Source: an uncultured Eubacteriales bacterium
GTDB taxonomy: Bacteria; Bacillota; Clostridia; Oscillospirales; Oscillospiraceae
Assembly (NCBI GenBank): GCA_900319695.1
Contig: ONPN01000008.1
Location: 46,642-110,641, forward strand
Direction: 5' to 3'
DNA length: 64,000 nucleotides
Shown here: positions 38,601-47,332 of the stretch, piece after piece
How the letters are laid out: each line of letters opens with the position of its first letter
Position numbering within the stretch: the first letter of the stretch is position 1
Notes under the pieces: model-generated
Told to the model about the DNA's origin: nothing
Databases searched by the model: none
Seen by the model: the letters and a program-made list of their open reading frames with translations, nothing else
Program-made: the position numbers and the translations under genes

Positions 38601-40213
38601 GGCTTGCAAACATCCAGCTGACCACCGGCGATTTCTATGTCGGCGTCAGCGAGAACGGCCGGTGCGGCCGCGTAAGCTGGGAGATTGAAAACAGCGACGC
38701 GCGCTTCACCCTCCGTCTGCACAGTGAAGGCGAGTCCGTGCTCCGCCATGTCGGCGCGAGCTTTGCGTTCCCCTTTGAAAAGCACGACAGGCTGTTTCTC
38801 AACGGCTATCAGTCCTGGAGCGACAGCCATGAGCGCGGCGTCCGTGACAAGCTGCACAGCCTTGAACACGTGCCGCGCAGGCTGGTGGAGAAGTACAGTC
38901 TCGACCGCTACGGCGACAACCGCTTTGTCCGGTACGGCCCCGCCGGGCATCAGCACGGCTTTACTTACGGCTATGTGCGCCGGGGGGAGGAGTTCATCCT
39001 CTTCGGCTCCCTCGCGGAGGAGAGCGGCTTCACCGTGATCCGCTTTGACGCGGCCGACAATCTCATCCGGCTTGAAAAGGACTGCGGCGGCCATCATTTC
39101 AGCGGGGACTATCCCGTGTTCGACCTGGTGATCCTCAGAGGCAAAGAGAACGAGGTGTTCGACGAGTACTTCCGTCTCCTGGACATCCCCCCGGCAAAGC
39201 ACGGAAAGCTGACCGGCTATACGAGCTGGTACAATCTCTATGAGAACATCAGCGAGGAATCCATCGAAAAGGACCTGGCGGGCTTTCGGCACACCGGGCA
39301 GAAGCCCGACGTGTTCCAGATCGACGACGGCTACGAGAACGCCGTGGGCGACTGGCTGGTTCCGAACGAGCGCTTCCCCCACGGGATGAAGGCCGCCGCC
39401 GATCAGATCCGCGAGAGCGGTATGCTCCCCGGTATCTGGCTCGCCCCCTTTGCGGCAGAGAAGAAGTCCATTCTGGTCAGAGAGCACCCGGACTGGCTGC
39501 TGCGAGATGAAAACGGCGAATCGCAGCCGGGCGGCTGCAACTGGTCGGGCTTCTACGGACTGGATATCTACAACGAGGAGTTTCGCGCCTACCTGAAAAA
39601 AGTCTTCGATACGGTGATCCGTGAATGGGGCTACGGGCTTTTGAAGCTCGACTTTCTCTATGCCGCCTGTCTGATCCCCCGTCGGGACAAGACACGGGCC
39701 CAGGTCATGTATGACGGGATGCGGCTTCTCAGAGAGCTCGCGGGCGACACGCTGATCCTCGGCTGCGGGGTGCCGCTGGCCCCGGCCTTCGGCCTGGTGG
39801 ACTACTGCCGCATCGGCTGCGACATGACGCTCAACTGGCTGGGCGACAGGATCATGCGCCCCCTGCACCGCGAGGTGCCCTCCACGCGCAACACGCTTTT
39901 GAATACCGTCTATCGCCGCCAGCTCGACGGCAGGGCCTTCCGCAGCGATCCCGACGTCTTCCTCCTGCGCGACGACAACATGAAGCTCACGCGCAGGCAG
40001 CGGGAAACCCTCGCCGTCGTCAACGCCCTCTTCGGCGCGGTGTGCTTCACCTCCGACAATGTGGGCGACTATGACCCGGACAAGCGCGCCGTCTATGACC
40101 GGCTCAAAAAGCTCAGCCGCGACGACGTCCTCGGCGTTGAGCCGCACCGCGGCAGGCTGATTATCCGCTATCGCGAGGACGGGAAAAAGAAAAAGCTCAG
40201 CATCCCAGTTTAG
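38597..40213 (+). CDS. GH36-family alpha-galactosidase
   Basis: Glycoside hydrolase of 538 residues, predicted cytoplasmic (no signal peptide). The N-terminal beta-sandwich carries NGYQSWSDS. The barrel carries DVFQIDDGYENAVGDW, the nucleophile region GYGLLKLDFLYAA (Asp) and the acid/base region YCRIGCDM (Asp). It is shorter than classical 700-residue GH36 enzymes, resembling the compact subfamily. It is coupled to a GPH transporter, suggesting uptake then cleavage of alpha-galactosides. A strong terminator follows. Confidence 0.88.
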   Translation: MRLANIQLTTGDFYVGVSENGRCGRVSWEIENSDARFTLRLHSEGESVLRHVGASFAFPFEKHDRLFLNGYQSWSDSHERGVRDKLHSLEHVPRRLVEKYSLDRYGDNRFVRYGPAGHQHGFTYGYVRRGEEFILFGSLAEESGFTVIRFDAADNLIRLEKDCGGHHFSGDYPVFDLVILRGKENEVFDEYFRLLDIPPAKHGKLTGYTSWYNLYENISEESIEKDLAGFRHTGQKPDVFQIDDGYENAVGDWLVPNERFPHGMKAAADQIRESGMLPGIWLAPFAAEKKSILVREHPDWLLRDENGESQPGGCNWSGFYGLDIYNEEFRAYLKKVFDTVIREWGYGLLKLDFLYAACLIPRRDKTRAQVMYDGMRLLRELAGDTLILGCGVPLAPAFGLVDYCRIGCDMTLNWLGDRIMRPLHREVPSTRNTLLNTVYRRQLDGRAFRSDPDVFLLRDDNMKLTRRQRETLAVVNALFGAVCFTSDNVGDYDPDKRAVYDRLKKLSRDDVLGVEPHRGRLIIRYREDGKKKKLSIPV

Positions 40214-40221
40214 TCCAAAGT

Positions 40222-40265
40222 ACGCAAAACAGCCTCAACCGGGTTCGGTTGAGGCTGTTTTGCGT
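40222..40265. terminator. Bidirectional terminator between the GH36 gene and the ABC exporter
   Basis: A stem ACGCAAAACAGCCTCAACC with its complement around GGGTTC. A- and T-rich arms allow use by both convergent units. The core CAGCCTCAACCG/CGGTTGAGGCTG recurs at 49751-49787. Confidence 0.88.
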
Positions 40266-40272
40266 GTGGTTT

Positions 40273-42213
40273 TTATTCCAGCTCGAACGCGCCGGTGTAG
40301 AGCTGGTAATAGGTGCCCTTCTCGGCGAGGAGCTTTTCGTGGCTGCCGCGCTCGATAATGCTGCCGTGGTCAAGGACCATGATGACGTCGGAGTTTTTGA
40401 CGGTGGAGAGCCTGTGGGCGATGACAAAGACCGTGCGCCCCTCCATGAGCTTATCCATGCCGCGCTGGACAATGGCCTCGGTGCGGGTGTCGATGGAGGA
40501 GGTGGCCTCGTCCAAAATCATCACCGGGGGATCGGCCACGGCGGCGCGTGCGATGGCGATGAGCTGGCGCTGGCCCTGGGAGAGGTTTGCGCCGTTGTTC
40601 ATCAGCATGGTGCCGTAGCCCTCGGGGAGTCTCGTAATAAAGTCGTCCGCGCCGGAGAGCTTCGCCGCCTGTATGCACTCCTCGTCCGTGGCGTCGAGCC
40701 GGCCGTAGCGGATATTGTCCAGCACCGTGCCGGTGAAGAGGTTCGTCTCCTGCAGGACGATGCCGAGAGAGCGGCGCAGGTCGGCCTTCTTGATCTTGTT
40801 GATGTTGATGCCGTCGTAGCGGATCTTGCCGTCGGCGATGTCATAGAAGCGGTTGATGAGGTTCGTGATCGTGGTCTTGCCCGCGCCGGTCGCGCCGACA
40901 AAGGCCACCTTCTGGCCGGGCTCCGCGTAGACGGTCACGTCGTTGAGGACCTGCTTGCCCTCTTCATAGGCAAAGTCCACGTTGAACAGGCGCACGTCGC
41001 CCTTGAGCGGGGTATAAGTCAGCGTCCCGTCCCCGTGGGGATGGCGCCAGGCCCAGTGCCCGGTGCGCTCTGTCGTCTCCTCGAGACTGCCGTCCGGCTT
41101 CTCGATCACGTTCACCAGCGTGACATAGCCCTCGTCCGTCTCGGGCTTTTCGTCCATGAGGGCGAAGACGCGGCCCGCGCCCGCCGAGGCCATGACGATG
41201 TTGTTGATCTGCTGGGCCAGGGTGTTGACGTTGCCGGTGAACTGCTTGGCCATGCCGAGGAAGGGGATCAGCACGCTGATGGAGAAGGCTTTGCCGGACA
41301 GCGACACATTTGTCACCCCGGCGAGCAGGAACACGCCGCCCGCAAAGGCCATCAGAACATAGAGGATATTGCCGATGTTGTTCATGATGGGGCCGAGCAG
41401 ACTCGCGTAGGCGTTGGCCTTGCGGCTGTTCTCGCGCAGCTCGTTATTGAGCTTTTTGAAGGCTTCAATGCTCTGCTGCTCGTGGCAGAAGACCTTGACC
41501 ACCTTCTGGCCGTTCATCATCTCCTGGACGATGCCCTCCGTCGCGGCGAGGGATTTCTGCTGTTCGACGAAGTAGCGGGCGGAGCCGCCGCCGATCACCT
41601 TGGTCACATAGAACATCGCCACGACGCCCGCAATCAGCACCAAGGTCATCCAGACGCTGAAATACAGCATGATCGCAAACACCACCAGCACCACCGCGCC
41701 GGACTGGATAAAGGTCGGCAGGGACTGACTGATGAACATGCGCAGGGTGTCGATGTCGTTGGTGTAGTGGCTCATAATGTCGCCGTGCTGGTGGGTGTCA
41801 AAGTAGCGCAGCGGCAGATCCTGCATGCGGTCGAAGGTCTCCTGCCGCAGCTTGTTGAGAAAGCCCTGGGTCATGACGGCCATGAGCTGGGTGTAGACTG
41901 TTGTGCTGATCAGGGCCAGCACATAGAGAAAGGCCAGCAGCGTCACATAGCGCAGCACCTCCGGCCTTGCCGAGGCCCAGTCGCCGGTCTTGTACCAGCG
42001 CTCGATGATGGCGATGACGTTCTGCACAAAGAGAGAGGGGATGGACGAGACCACGGAGGAAAACAGAATGCACACTGCGGTCAGCGGGGCGAGGCGGGGA
42101 TAGTAACGGAAGAGGCTCTTGAGCGCGCGGCCGAGGGCGCTGAAATCGGCCTTCGGTTTTCCCTTCACGGCGCCGGGAGCGCCGCCGCGGTTTCCCATCG
42201 GCATTTTAGGCAT
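40273..42213 (-). CDS. ABC exporter half-transporter with canonical ATPase site
   Basis: A 646-residue half-transporter: about 50 cytoplasmic residues, six membrane helices (about 60-370), and an ATPase domain with GATGAGKTT (Walker A), NLSQGQRQLIAIARA (signature) and VMILDEATSSID (Walker B with catalytic Glu). ATG at 42213 follows GGAGGTGAGG and overlaps the upstream partner by 8 bases. An insertion between membrane and ATPase domains contains EKPDGSLEETTERTGHWAWR. With the partner it should form a heterodimeric multidrug- or lipid-type exporter. The substrate cannot be read from sequence. Confidence 0.92.
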   Translation of the reverse strand: MPKMPMGNRGGAPGAVKGKPKADFSALGRALKSLFRYYPRLAPLTAVCILFSSVVSSIPSLFVQNVIAIIERWYKTGDWASARPEVLRYVTLLAFLYVLALISTTVYTQLMAVMTQGFLNKLRQETFDRMQDLPLRYFDTHQHGDIMSHYTNDIDTLRMFISQSLPTFIQSGAVVLVVFAIMLYFSVWMTLVLIAGVVAMFYVTKVIGGGSARYFVEQQKSLAATEGIVQEMMNGQKVVKVFCHEQQSIEAFKKLNNELRENSRKANAYASLLGPIMNNIGNILYVLMAFAGGVFLLAGVTNVSLSGKAFSISVLIPFLGMAKQFTGNVNTLAQQINNIVMASAGAGRVFALMDEKPETDEGYVTLVNVIEKPDGSLEETTERTGHWAWRHPHGDGTLTYTPLKGDVRLFNVDFAYEEGKQVLNDVTVYAEPGQKVAFVGATGAGKTTITNLINRFYDIADGKIRYDGININKIKKADLRRSLGIVLQETNLFTGTVLDNIRYGRLDATDEECIQAAKLSGADDFITRLPEGYGTMLMNNGANLSQGQRQLIAIARAAVADPPVMILDEATSSIDTRTEAIVQRGMDKLMEGRTVFVIAHRLSTVKNSDVIMVLDHGSIIERGSHEKLLAEKGTYYQLYTGAFELE

Positions 42214-43960
42214 CGTCCTCACCTCCGTTCGTCTGCTGCTCGTAGATCTCGCGGTAGATTTCACAGCGCTTGAGGAGCTCGTCGTGCGTGCCGCGGTCGA
42301 CGATGTGGCCGTTGTCCATGATGAGGATCATGTCCGCGTCCATGACCGAGGCAACCCGCTGGGCGATGATGATCTTGGTGGTCTCGGGTATGTAGGTCTT
42401 GAAGCCCGCGCGGATGAGCGCGTCGGTCTTCGTGTCCACCGCGCTGGTGGAGTCGTCAAGGATCAGGATTTTGGGCTTTTTCAGAAGCGCCCGGGCGATG
42501 CAGAGTCTCTGTTTCTGCCCGCCGGAGACGTTGGTGCCGCCCTGCTCGATACGGGTGTCGTAGCCGTCGGGGAAGGCGCGGACAAACTCGTCCGCCTGGG
42601 CGAGCCTGCATGCCTCGACAAGCTCCTCATCGCTGGCGTTCTCGTTGCCCCAGCGGAGGTTTTCGGCTATTGTGCCGGAGAAGAGAAGGTTCTTCTGCAA
42701 TACCATTGCCACGGCGTCGCGCAAAGCCTCAAGGTCGTACTCGCGCACGTCCGTGCCGCCGACCTTCACGCGCCCCTCCGTCACGTCGTAGAGGCGGGGG
42801 ATGAGCTGGACAAGGGTCGTCTTGCTCGAGCCCGTGCCGCCGAGGATGCCGACCGTCGCGCCCGAGGGGATATGCAGGTCGATGTCATACAGGGCATAGT
42901 GCTCGGCCCCGGCAGAGTATTTAAAGGCCACATCCTCAAAGTCGATGCTGCCGTCTTTGACCTCGGTGATCGCGTCGGCGGGACTCGTGAGCGAGGGCTG
43001 TTCAACCAGCACCTCGCTGATGCGCTTGGCGGACTCCGCCGAGATGGTGAGCATGACATAGATCATGGACAGCATCATCAGGCTCATCAGCACCTGCATC
43101 CCATAGTTCATCATGGCGGAGATCTGCCCCACGTCGATGACCGTGCCGCGCGTAGAGACGATGATGCGCGCGCCGACCGTGAGAACAAAGAGCATGTTGA
43201 AGTACATGCAGAGCTGCATGAGCGGGTTGTTGACCGCGACGATGCGCTCGGCCTTGGTAAAGTCCAGACAGATACTGTCGGCCGCGGCGGCGAACTTTTT
43301 CTTCTCATAGGGCTCGCGCGCAAAGCTCTTGACCACGCGCATACCGCGCACGTTCTCCTCAATCGACTCGTTGAGCTTGTCGTATTTGTGGAAAACAGAG
43401 CGGAAGGCGGGCATGGCGTGCTTTGCGATCATAATGAGGCCGCCCGCCAGGATCGGCACCACCACGACGAAGGAGAGGGCGAGCTTGCCGCCCATGATGA
43501 AAGCCATCGTGATGGCGAAAATGAACATCAGCGGGGCGCGCACGGCGACGCGAATGATCATCATAAAGGCCATCTGGACGTTGGTGACGTCGGTGGTCAT
43601 GCGGGTTACCAGGGAGGCCGAAGAAAAGCGGTCGATGTTCTGAAAGGAGAAATCCTGCACCCGGACGAACATATCCTCACGCAGGTTCCGCGCAAAGCCC
43701 GTGGAGGCGTCGGAGCCGGTACGGGCCGCCAGACCGCCGCACAGCAGCGAGGCCACCGCCATCAGCACCAGCTTTCCGCCGAGGGCCGACACCTCGCCGA
43801 GCGGCGCGCCGGCCTTGATCATGTTGACCATGTCGGCGGTGAAAAAGGGGATGAGGACCTCAAAAAAGACCTCTCCCACCATCAACAACAGCGTGAGCAG
43901 CGCGGGCTTTTTGTTCTCCCGCAGACTCGCGGCAAGGGTTTTGATCACAGCCGCGTTCAC
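42206..43960 (-). CDS. ABC exporter half-transporter with degenerate ATPase site
   Basis: A 584-residue half-transporter with six membrane helices (about 15-310) and an ATPase domain. Walker A is GGTGSSKTT and the signature is NVSGGQKQR. The Walker B is ILILDDSTSAVD, where the usual catalytic glutamate is aspartate. This pattern is known from heterodimeric exporters with one weak site, so it should work with the partner encoded next. Start GTG at 43960 follows GAAAGGAT. First gene of a two-gene unit. Confidence 0.92.
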   Translation of the reverse strand: MNAAVIKTLAASLRENKKPALLTLLLMVGEVFFEVLIPFFTADMVNMIKAGAPLGEVSALGGKLVLMAVASLLCGGLAARTGSDASTGFARNLREDMFVRVQDFSFQNIDRFSSASLVTRMTTDVTNVQMAFMMIIRVAVRAPLMFIFAITMAFIMGGKLALSFVVVVPILAGGLIMIAKHAMPAFRSVFHKYDKLNESIEENVRGMRVVKSFAREPYEKKKFAAAADSICLDFTKAERIVAVNNPLMQLCMYFNMLFVLTVGARIIVSTRGTVIDVGQISAMMNYGMQVLMSLMMLSMIYVMLTISAESAKRISEVLVEQPSLTSPADAITEVKDGSIDFEDVAFKYSAGAEHYALYDIDLHIPSGATVGILGGTGSSKTTLVQLIPRLYDVTEGRVKVGGTDVREYDLEALRDAVAMVLQKNLLFSGTIAENLRWGNENASDEELVEACRLAQADEFVRAFPDGYDTRIEQGGTNVSGGQKQRLCIARALLKKPKILILDDSTSAVDTKTDALIRAGFKTYIPETTKIIIAQRVASVMDADMILIMDNGHIVDRGTHDELLKRCEIYREIYEQQTNGGEDDA

Positions 43961-44064
43961 ATCCTTTCCGATTCTTCAAAAGTAGCAATATATTTTATCA
44001 CGCGCCCCGCGCAAATCAAGTGCAGAATGTGAACTTTTTGCGCTTGTCGCCTGCCGAAATCGCT

Positions 44065-44093
44065 TTGACGCGGATGCGTCCGTATGCTACAAT
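44065..44093 (+). promoter_or_regulatory. Promoter of the tfoX-like/Nudix pair
   Basis: TTGACG (44065-44070) and TACAAT (44088-44093) with a 17-base spacer, 28 bases before the start codon. Confidence 0.78.
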
Positions 44094-44120
44094 GAGGAAA
44101 ACAGCCGGGAGGAAATCACT

Positions 44121-44438
44121 ATGGCCTCAAGCAGGGAATACTTGGATTTTATACTGGAGCAGCTCTCTGGTCTGGGCGGCATCGCGTGCCGCCCCATGAT
44201 GGGAGAGTACGTGCTCTACTGTGGCGGCAAGGTGGTCGGCGGGGTCTACGACGACCGTCTGCTTCTGAAAGCGACGCCGGGGGCGCTGCGCCTTATGCCG
44301 GACGCGGAGACCGACGTCCCCTACCCCGGCGCAAAGCCCATGCTGGCAGCCGACGTGGACGACCGGGAGAGCCTGTGCCGCCTCGTCGCCGCGATTGCAG
44401 AGGAACTGCCGGAGCCGAAAAAGAGGGCCAAACGATGA
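44121..44438 (+). CDS. TfoX N-terminal domain protein
   Basis: A 105-residue protein with only the TfoX/Sxy N-terminal domain (YLDFILEQLSGLGGIACRPMMGEYVLYCGGK...). GGGAGGAAATCACT precedes ATG. In gammaproteobacteria the full TfoX controls competence with CRP; stand-alone N-terminal domains are common in Clostridia and have no established role. It overlaps the Nudix gene as ATGA. Confidence 0.9.
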   Translation: MASSREYLDFILEQLSGLGGIACRPMMGEYVLYCGGKVVGGVYDDRLLLKATPGALRLMPDAETDVPYPGAKPMLAADVDDRESLCRLVAAIAEELPEPKKRAKR

Positions 44439-44977
44439 AGGACTACAGTGAAAAAGAGCTCGAGCGCCTCATCCGCCTGAGCGACCCGGACGAACTCTGG
44501 GACATCTACGACGCTGAGGGGCATAAAACCGGCCGCGTCCAAAGGCGTGGCGACCCCTTCCGGAAAGGGGACAAGCACCTGTGTGTGCATATCTGGATCA
44601 GGAACAGCCGGGGCGAGTATCTGCTGACCAAGCGCGCTCCCGAAAAGAGCATGGCCGGACTCTGGGAGAGTACCGGCGGCAGCGCCCTTCTGGGTGAAGA
44701 CAGCCTTACCGCCGCCCTGCGGGAGGTGCGGGAGGAGACGGGACTGCGCCTCGATCCTAATGCGGGGAGACTGCTGTTTCAATTCTCGGGCGGCCACTAC
44801 CTCTGCGATACCTGGCTCTTTGAGCGGGAGATCGACCTCGACGAGATCGTTCTGCGCCCCGGCGAGACCTGCGGCAAGCGCCTGGCCGACGCGGACACCA
44901 TCCGCGCCCTCAACAACGCGGGTGCGTTTTTTGCGTTCGAGGACCTGGAGCGGGTGCTTGCGTGGGGGCAAGAGTAA
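44435..44977 (+). CDS. Nudix hydrolase
   Basis: A 180-residue enzyme that hydrolyses nucleoside diphosphate derivatives. The Nudix box is intact: GSALLGEDSLTAALREVREE followed by TGL. The N-terminal DELWDIYDAEGHKTGRVQRR is typical of the group related to isopentenyl-diphosphate isomerase, including YfcD-type proteins; true IDI activity looks less likely. Starts in ATGA with the tfoX-like gene; R2 copy c begins 3 bases after the stop. Confidence 0.88.
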   Translation: MKDYSEKELERLIRLSDPDELWDIYDAEGHKTGRVQRRGDPFRKGDKHLCVHIWIRNSRGEYLLTKRAPEKSMAGLWESTGGSALLGEDSLTAALREVREETGLRLDPNAGRLLFQFSGGHYLCDTWLFEREIDLDEIVLRPGETCGKRLADADTIRALNNAGAFFAFEDLERVLAWGQE

Positions 44978-44980
44978 ATG

Positions 44981-45095
44981 AGAGTGGAGAGTTGAGAGTG
45001 AAGAGTGGAGTTAAGGTGTCGCTTCGCGACTAATTTTAAAATCATCCCCGAAGGGGATACCACAACTCCACTCTCAACTCTTCACACTCCACTCT
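44981..45095. repeat. R2 inverted-repeat element, copy c
   Basis: A 115-bp element from AGAGTGGAGAGTTGAGAGTG to CTCTTCACACTCCACTCT, with interior GTCGCTTCGCGAC and CCCCGAAGGGG hairpins. It is nearly identical in its arms to copy d. It lies 3 bp behind the Nudix stop codon. Confidence 0.9.
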
Positions 45096-45140
45096 TTTTG
45101 TCATGTGACCGGTTTAAGCGTTGCGGAATAGTATAAATCG

Positions 45141-45173
45141 GCGGCGGTGCTGACCGCCGCTGCTTTATTTTTG
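45141..45173 (+). terminator. Terminator-like hairpin just before the aspartokinase gene
   Basis: GCGGCGGT pairs with ACCGCCGC around GCTG, then TGCTTTATTTTTG. It sits only a few bases before the aspartokinase GGAGGAG, so it either ends upstream transcription or attenuates the kinase. A TATAAA at 45132 may be a -10 element, but no convincing -35 was found. No lysine riboswitch core is present here. Confidence 0.6.
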
Positions 45174-45188
45174 TTTGGAGGAGTGCAC

Positions 45189-46163
45189 ATGCTGATTGTG
45201 CAGAAATACGGCGGCAGCTCACTCAAGGACCCGGAGCGGCTGCGCCATGTGGCGGAGCTCTGCCGTGCGCGAAGAGAAAAAGACGAGCTCGTGGTTGTGG
45301 TCTCGGCCATGGGCGGGACCACCGACAGTCTTACGGGCCGGGCGCGGGAGCTGAGCCGCGAGCCTAACGCGCGGGAGCTGGACGCCCTGGTCACCACCGG
45401 GGAACAGCAGGCGGCGGCCCTGCTCGTAATGACCATGGAGGAGCTGGGCCTGCCCGCCGTCTCGCTCACGGGCTGGCAGGCGGGCATACTCACCGACGCC
45501 CGCCACGGCGACGGCGCGATCCGCCTGGTGGCCCCGTCCCGCATCCGCGCCGAGCTCAGCCGGGGCCGTGTCCCGGTGGTGACGGGCTTTCAGGGCGTGT
45601 GCGCCGCGGGCGACGTGACCAGTCTCGGCCGCGGCGGCTCGGACACCACAGCGGTGGCCCTCGCGGCGGCGCTGGAGGCGGACGGCTGTGAAATCTATTC
45701 GGACGTGGACGGGGTCTACACCGCCGATCCGCGTCTTCTGCCGGAGGCGAGGCGTCTGCCGGTGATCGACGCGCGGGATATGCTGGCCCTCGCCAGGGCA
45801 GGGGCAAAGGTTTTGCATTTTAAATCCGCCGAACTGGCCCTCGCCGGAAATGTCCCGCTGCGGCTCCTGTCCTCCTACAAAGAGGGAGGCGGCAGCGAGG
45901 TGAAGCTCATGCCCGAGGCCGCGCGGCCCCGCTTTGCCGGGATCACAGGCAAGACTGACGCCGGGACGCTTACCCTCGTCGGCCGGGGCGCGGACGCGGC
46001 CGCCCTGTCCGAGGCGGTGCTGACCCTGGCAAACGCCGACATTGCGGTGCTCGACGGAGGGCTTAAGGAAAACGCGCTCACGCTCCGTGTCTCCCAGACC
46101 GCCCAGAGCGCCGCTGTGAAGCTGCTGCATGAGAAAATGATCCTGAGTCAGTACGATAAATAA
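45189..46163 (+). CDS. lysC: Aspartokinase, short form with a single ACT-like domain
   Basis: Catalyses phosphorylation of aspartate, the first step of lysine, threonine and methionine synthesis. It has QKYGGSS at residues 5-11, VVVVSAMGGTTDSL, TSLGRGGSDTTAVALAAAL and EIYSDVDGVYTADPR, all catalytic-domain hallmarks. The 324-residue length is well short of the usual 400 or so. After the kinase domain only one ACT-like unit (about 250-320) remains, where family members have two, so allosteric control may be altered. ATG follows GGAGGAG. A terminator-like hairpin precedes it. Confidence 0.88.
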   Translation: MLIVQKYGGSSLKDPERLRHVAELCRARREKDELVVVVSAMGGTTDSLTGRARELSREPNARELDALVTTGEQQAAALLVMTMEELGLPAVSLTGWQAGILTDARHGDGAIRLVAPSRIRAELSRGRVPVVTGFQGVCAAGDVTSLGRGGSDTTAVALAAALEADGCEIYSDVDGVYTADPRLLPEARRLPVIDARDMLALARAGAKVLHFKSAELALAGNVPLRLLSSYKEGGGSEVKLMPEAARPRFAGITGKTDAGTLTLVGRGADAAALSEAVLTLANADIAVLDGGLKENALTLRVSQTAQSAAVKLLHEKMILSQYDK

Positions 46164-46319
46164 CAAAGCTGAAAAAAATCAATAAGAGAGTCCGGCAAAG
46201 CCCATGCGGAAATCGTCAGTTCTCACAAGAATGCGTTTTGGGGACGTTTTCCCCTTGAAAAGAGAGGCCAAATCCGCTACAATACCCACAGTGTCAGCCC
46301 GAAAGCCGCTTTCGGGCCG

Positions 46320-46376
46320 GCACTATATTTTGTGTCAAAAACGTCTCCGGCAAAAAATGGTCTCAATATCTTGTGT
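46320..46376 (+). promoter_or_regulatory. Paired NrdR boxes upstream of nrdG-nrdD
   Basis: GCACTATATTTTGTGT (46320-46335) matches the NrdR consensus acaCwAtATaTwGtgt at 14 of 16 positions by eye, and TCTCAATATCTTGTGT (46361-46376) at 13. Their centres are 41 bp apart, about four helical turns. NrdR represses ribonucleotide reductase genes when dATP/ATP signals are high. Confidence 0.7.
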
Positions 46377-46397
46377 CTTTTTGTTACACTTTTGCTG

Positions 46398-46426
46398 TTG
46401 ACAATACAAGATGCGGGTGTTATGGT
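46398..46426 (+). promoter_or_regulatory. Promoter of nrdG
   Basis: TTGACA (46398-46403) and TATGGT (46421-46426) with a 17-base spacer, 30 bases before the nrdG start and 22 bases after the second NrdR box. Confidence 0.65.
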
Positions 46427-46455
46427 AGCACGGTGTCAAGAGGGAGGACTATGCC

Positions 46456-47151
46456 ATGTTGGTTTCCGGTTTACAAAAGCTGACCCTGCTGGACTATCCC
46501 GGCAAGGTGGCCTGCACGGTGTTCACGGGAGGCTGCAACTTCCGCTGTCCCTTCTGCCACAACAGCGCCCTGGTCCTGCCGGAGCAAATCGCCCACGACA
46601 GCAGTGCCGAACAGGTGCTCTCCTTCCTCAAAAAGCGGGTCGGCGTCCTGGACGGCGTGGCCGTCACCGGGGGTGAGCCGCTCCTGCACCCCGACATTGG
46701 GGACTTTCTCAGAGAGATCAAGGCCATGGGCTTTCTCATAAAGCTCGACACCAACGGCTCCTTCCCCGACAGGCTCATCTCCCTTGTGGAGGCAGGGCTT
46801 GCGGATCGGGTGGCGATGGACGTGAAGAACGCGCCCGCCCTCTACGCAAAGACCGTGGGGCTTGAGCACTTCGATCTCTCGGGCGTGGAACGCTCAAAGG
46901 ACTTCCTGCTCTCCGGCGCCGTAGATTACGAGTTTCGCACCACCGTGGTCAAGGGCCTGCACACGGAGGGGAGCCTGCTGGACGCGGCGCGCTGGATCAA
47001 GGGTGCCAAGGAATATTACTTGCAGCAGTACAAGGACTCCGGCGCGATCCTTGACGCGGAGGGCCTCGCCGCTTTCGACGCGGACGAGATGCGCGCCCTC
47101 GCCGACGCCGTGCGGACAGTGGTGCCCACGGTGCAGGTGAGAGGGGTTTGA
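46456..47151 (+). CDS. nrdG: Anaerobic ribonucleotide reductase activating protein (radical SAM)
   Basis: Radical SAM activase of 231 residues that installs the glycyl radical on NrdD. It opens MLVSGLQKLTLLDYPGKVAC, with CNFRCPFCHN carrying the cluster cysteines (CxxxCxxC), GVAVTGGEPLL as the SAM motif, and TNGSFPD. This longer form, with extra C-terminal sequence, is common in Clostridia and Thermotogae. ATG follows GAGGGAGG. It lies upstream of nrdD, separated by repeat R3. Control by NrdR is likely. Confidence 0.92.
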   Translation: MLVSGLQKLTLLDYPGKVACTVFTGGCNFRCPFCHNSALVLPEQIAHDSSAEQVLSFLKKRVGVLDGVAVTGGEPLLHPDIGDFLREIKAMGFLIKLDTNGSFPDRLISLVEAGLADRVAMDVKNAPALYAKTVGLEHFDLSGVERSKDFLLSGAVDYEFRTTVVKGLHTEGSLLDAARWIKGAKEYYLQQYKDSGAILDAEGLAAFDADEMRALADAVRTVVPTVQVRGV

Positions 47152-47286
47152 CTTGGCTCCCCCTTCGGGGGAGCTGTCACGGCGCATCTCACGCAAGCGC
47201 CGTGACTGAGAGGGTGTCTGTCGACGCACAGGCCCTCTCCCCACCAGTGTGCGCACTGGTGGACCTCCCCCAAAGGGGGAGGCAAG
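47152..47286. repeat. R3 inverted-repeat element, full copy, between nrdG and nrdD
   Basis: A 135-bp element with ends CTTGGCTCCCCCTTCGGGGG and, inverted, CTTGCCTCCCCCTTTGGGGG. It contains internal hairpins (CACGGCGC/GCGCCGTG and CCACCAGTG/CACTGGTGG). It begins one base after the nrdG stop. A shorter related copy is at 63178-63243. Confidence 0.85.
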
Positions 47287-47332
47287 TTTCGCTTACTTCA
47301 GAACAGAGATATATACGGGGGTAAAGATTAAC

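Noticed and set aside
45098-45188. A second lysine riboswitch before the aspartokinase gene
   Set aside because: The region is under 100 bases and has none of the L-box core sequences; only a terminator-like hairpin is present.
46204-46401. 65-residue frame between the aspartokinase and nrdG
   Set aside because: It runs across both NrdR boxes and lacks a ribosome-binding site or family resemblance.
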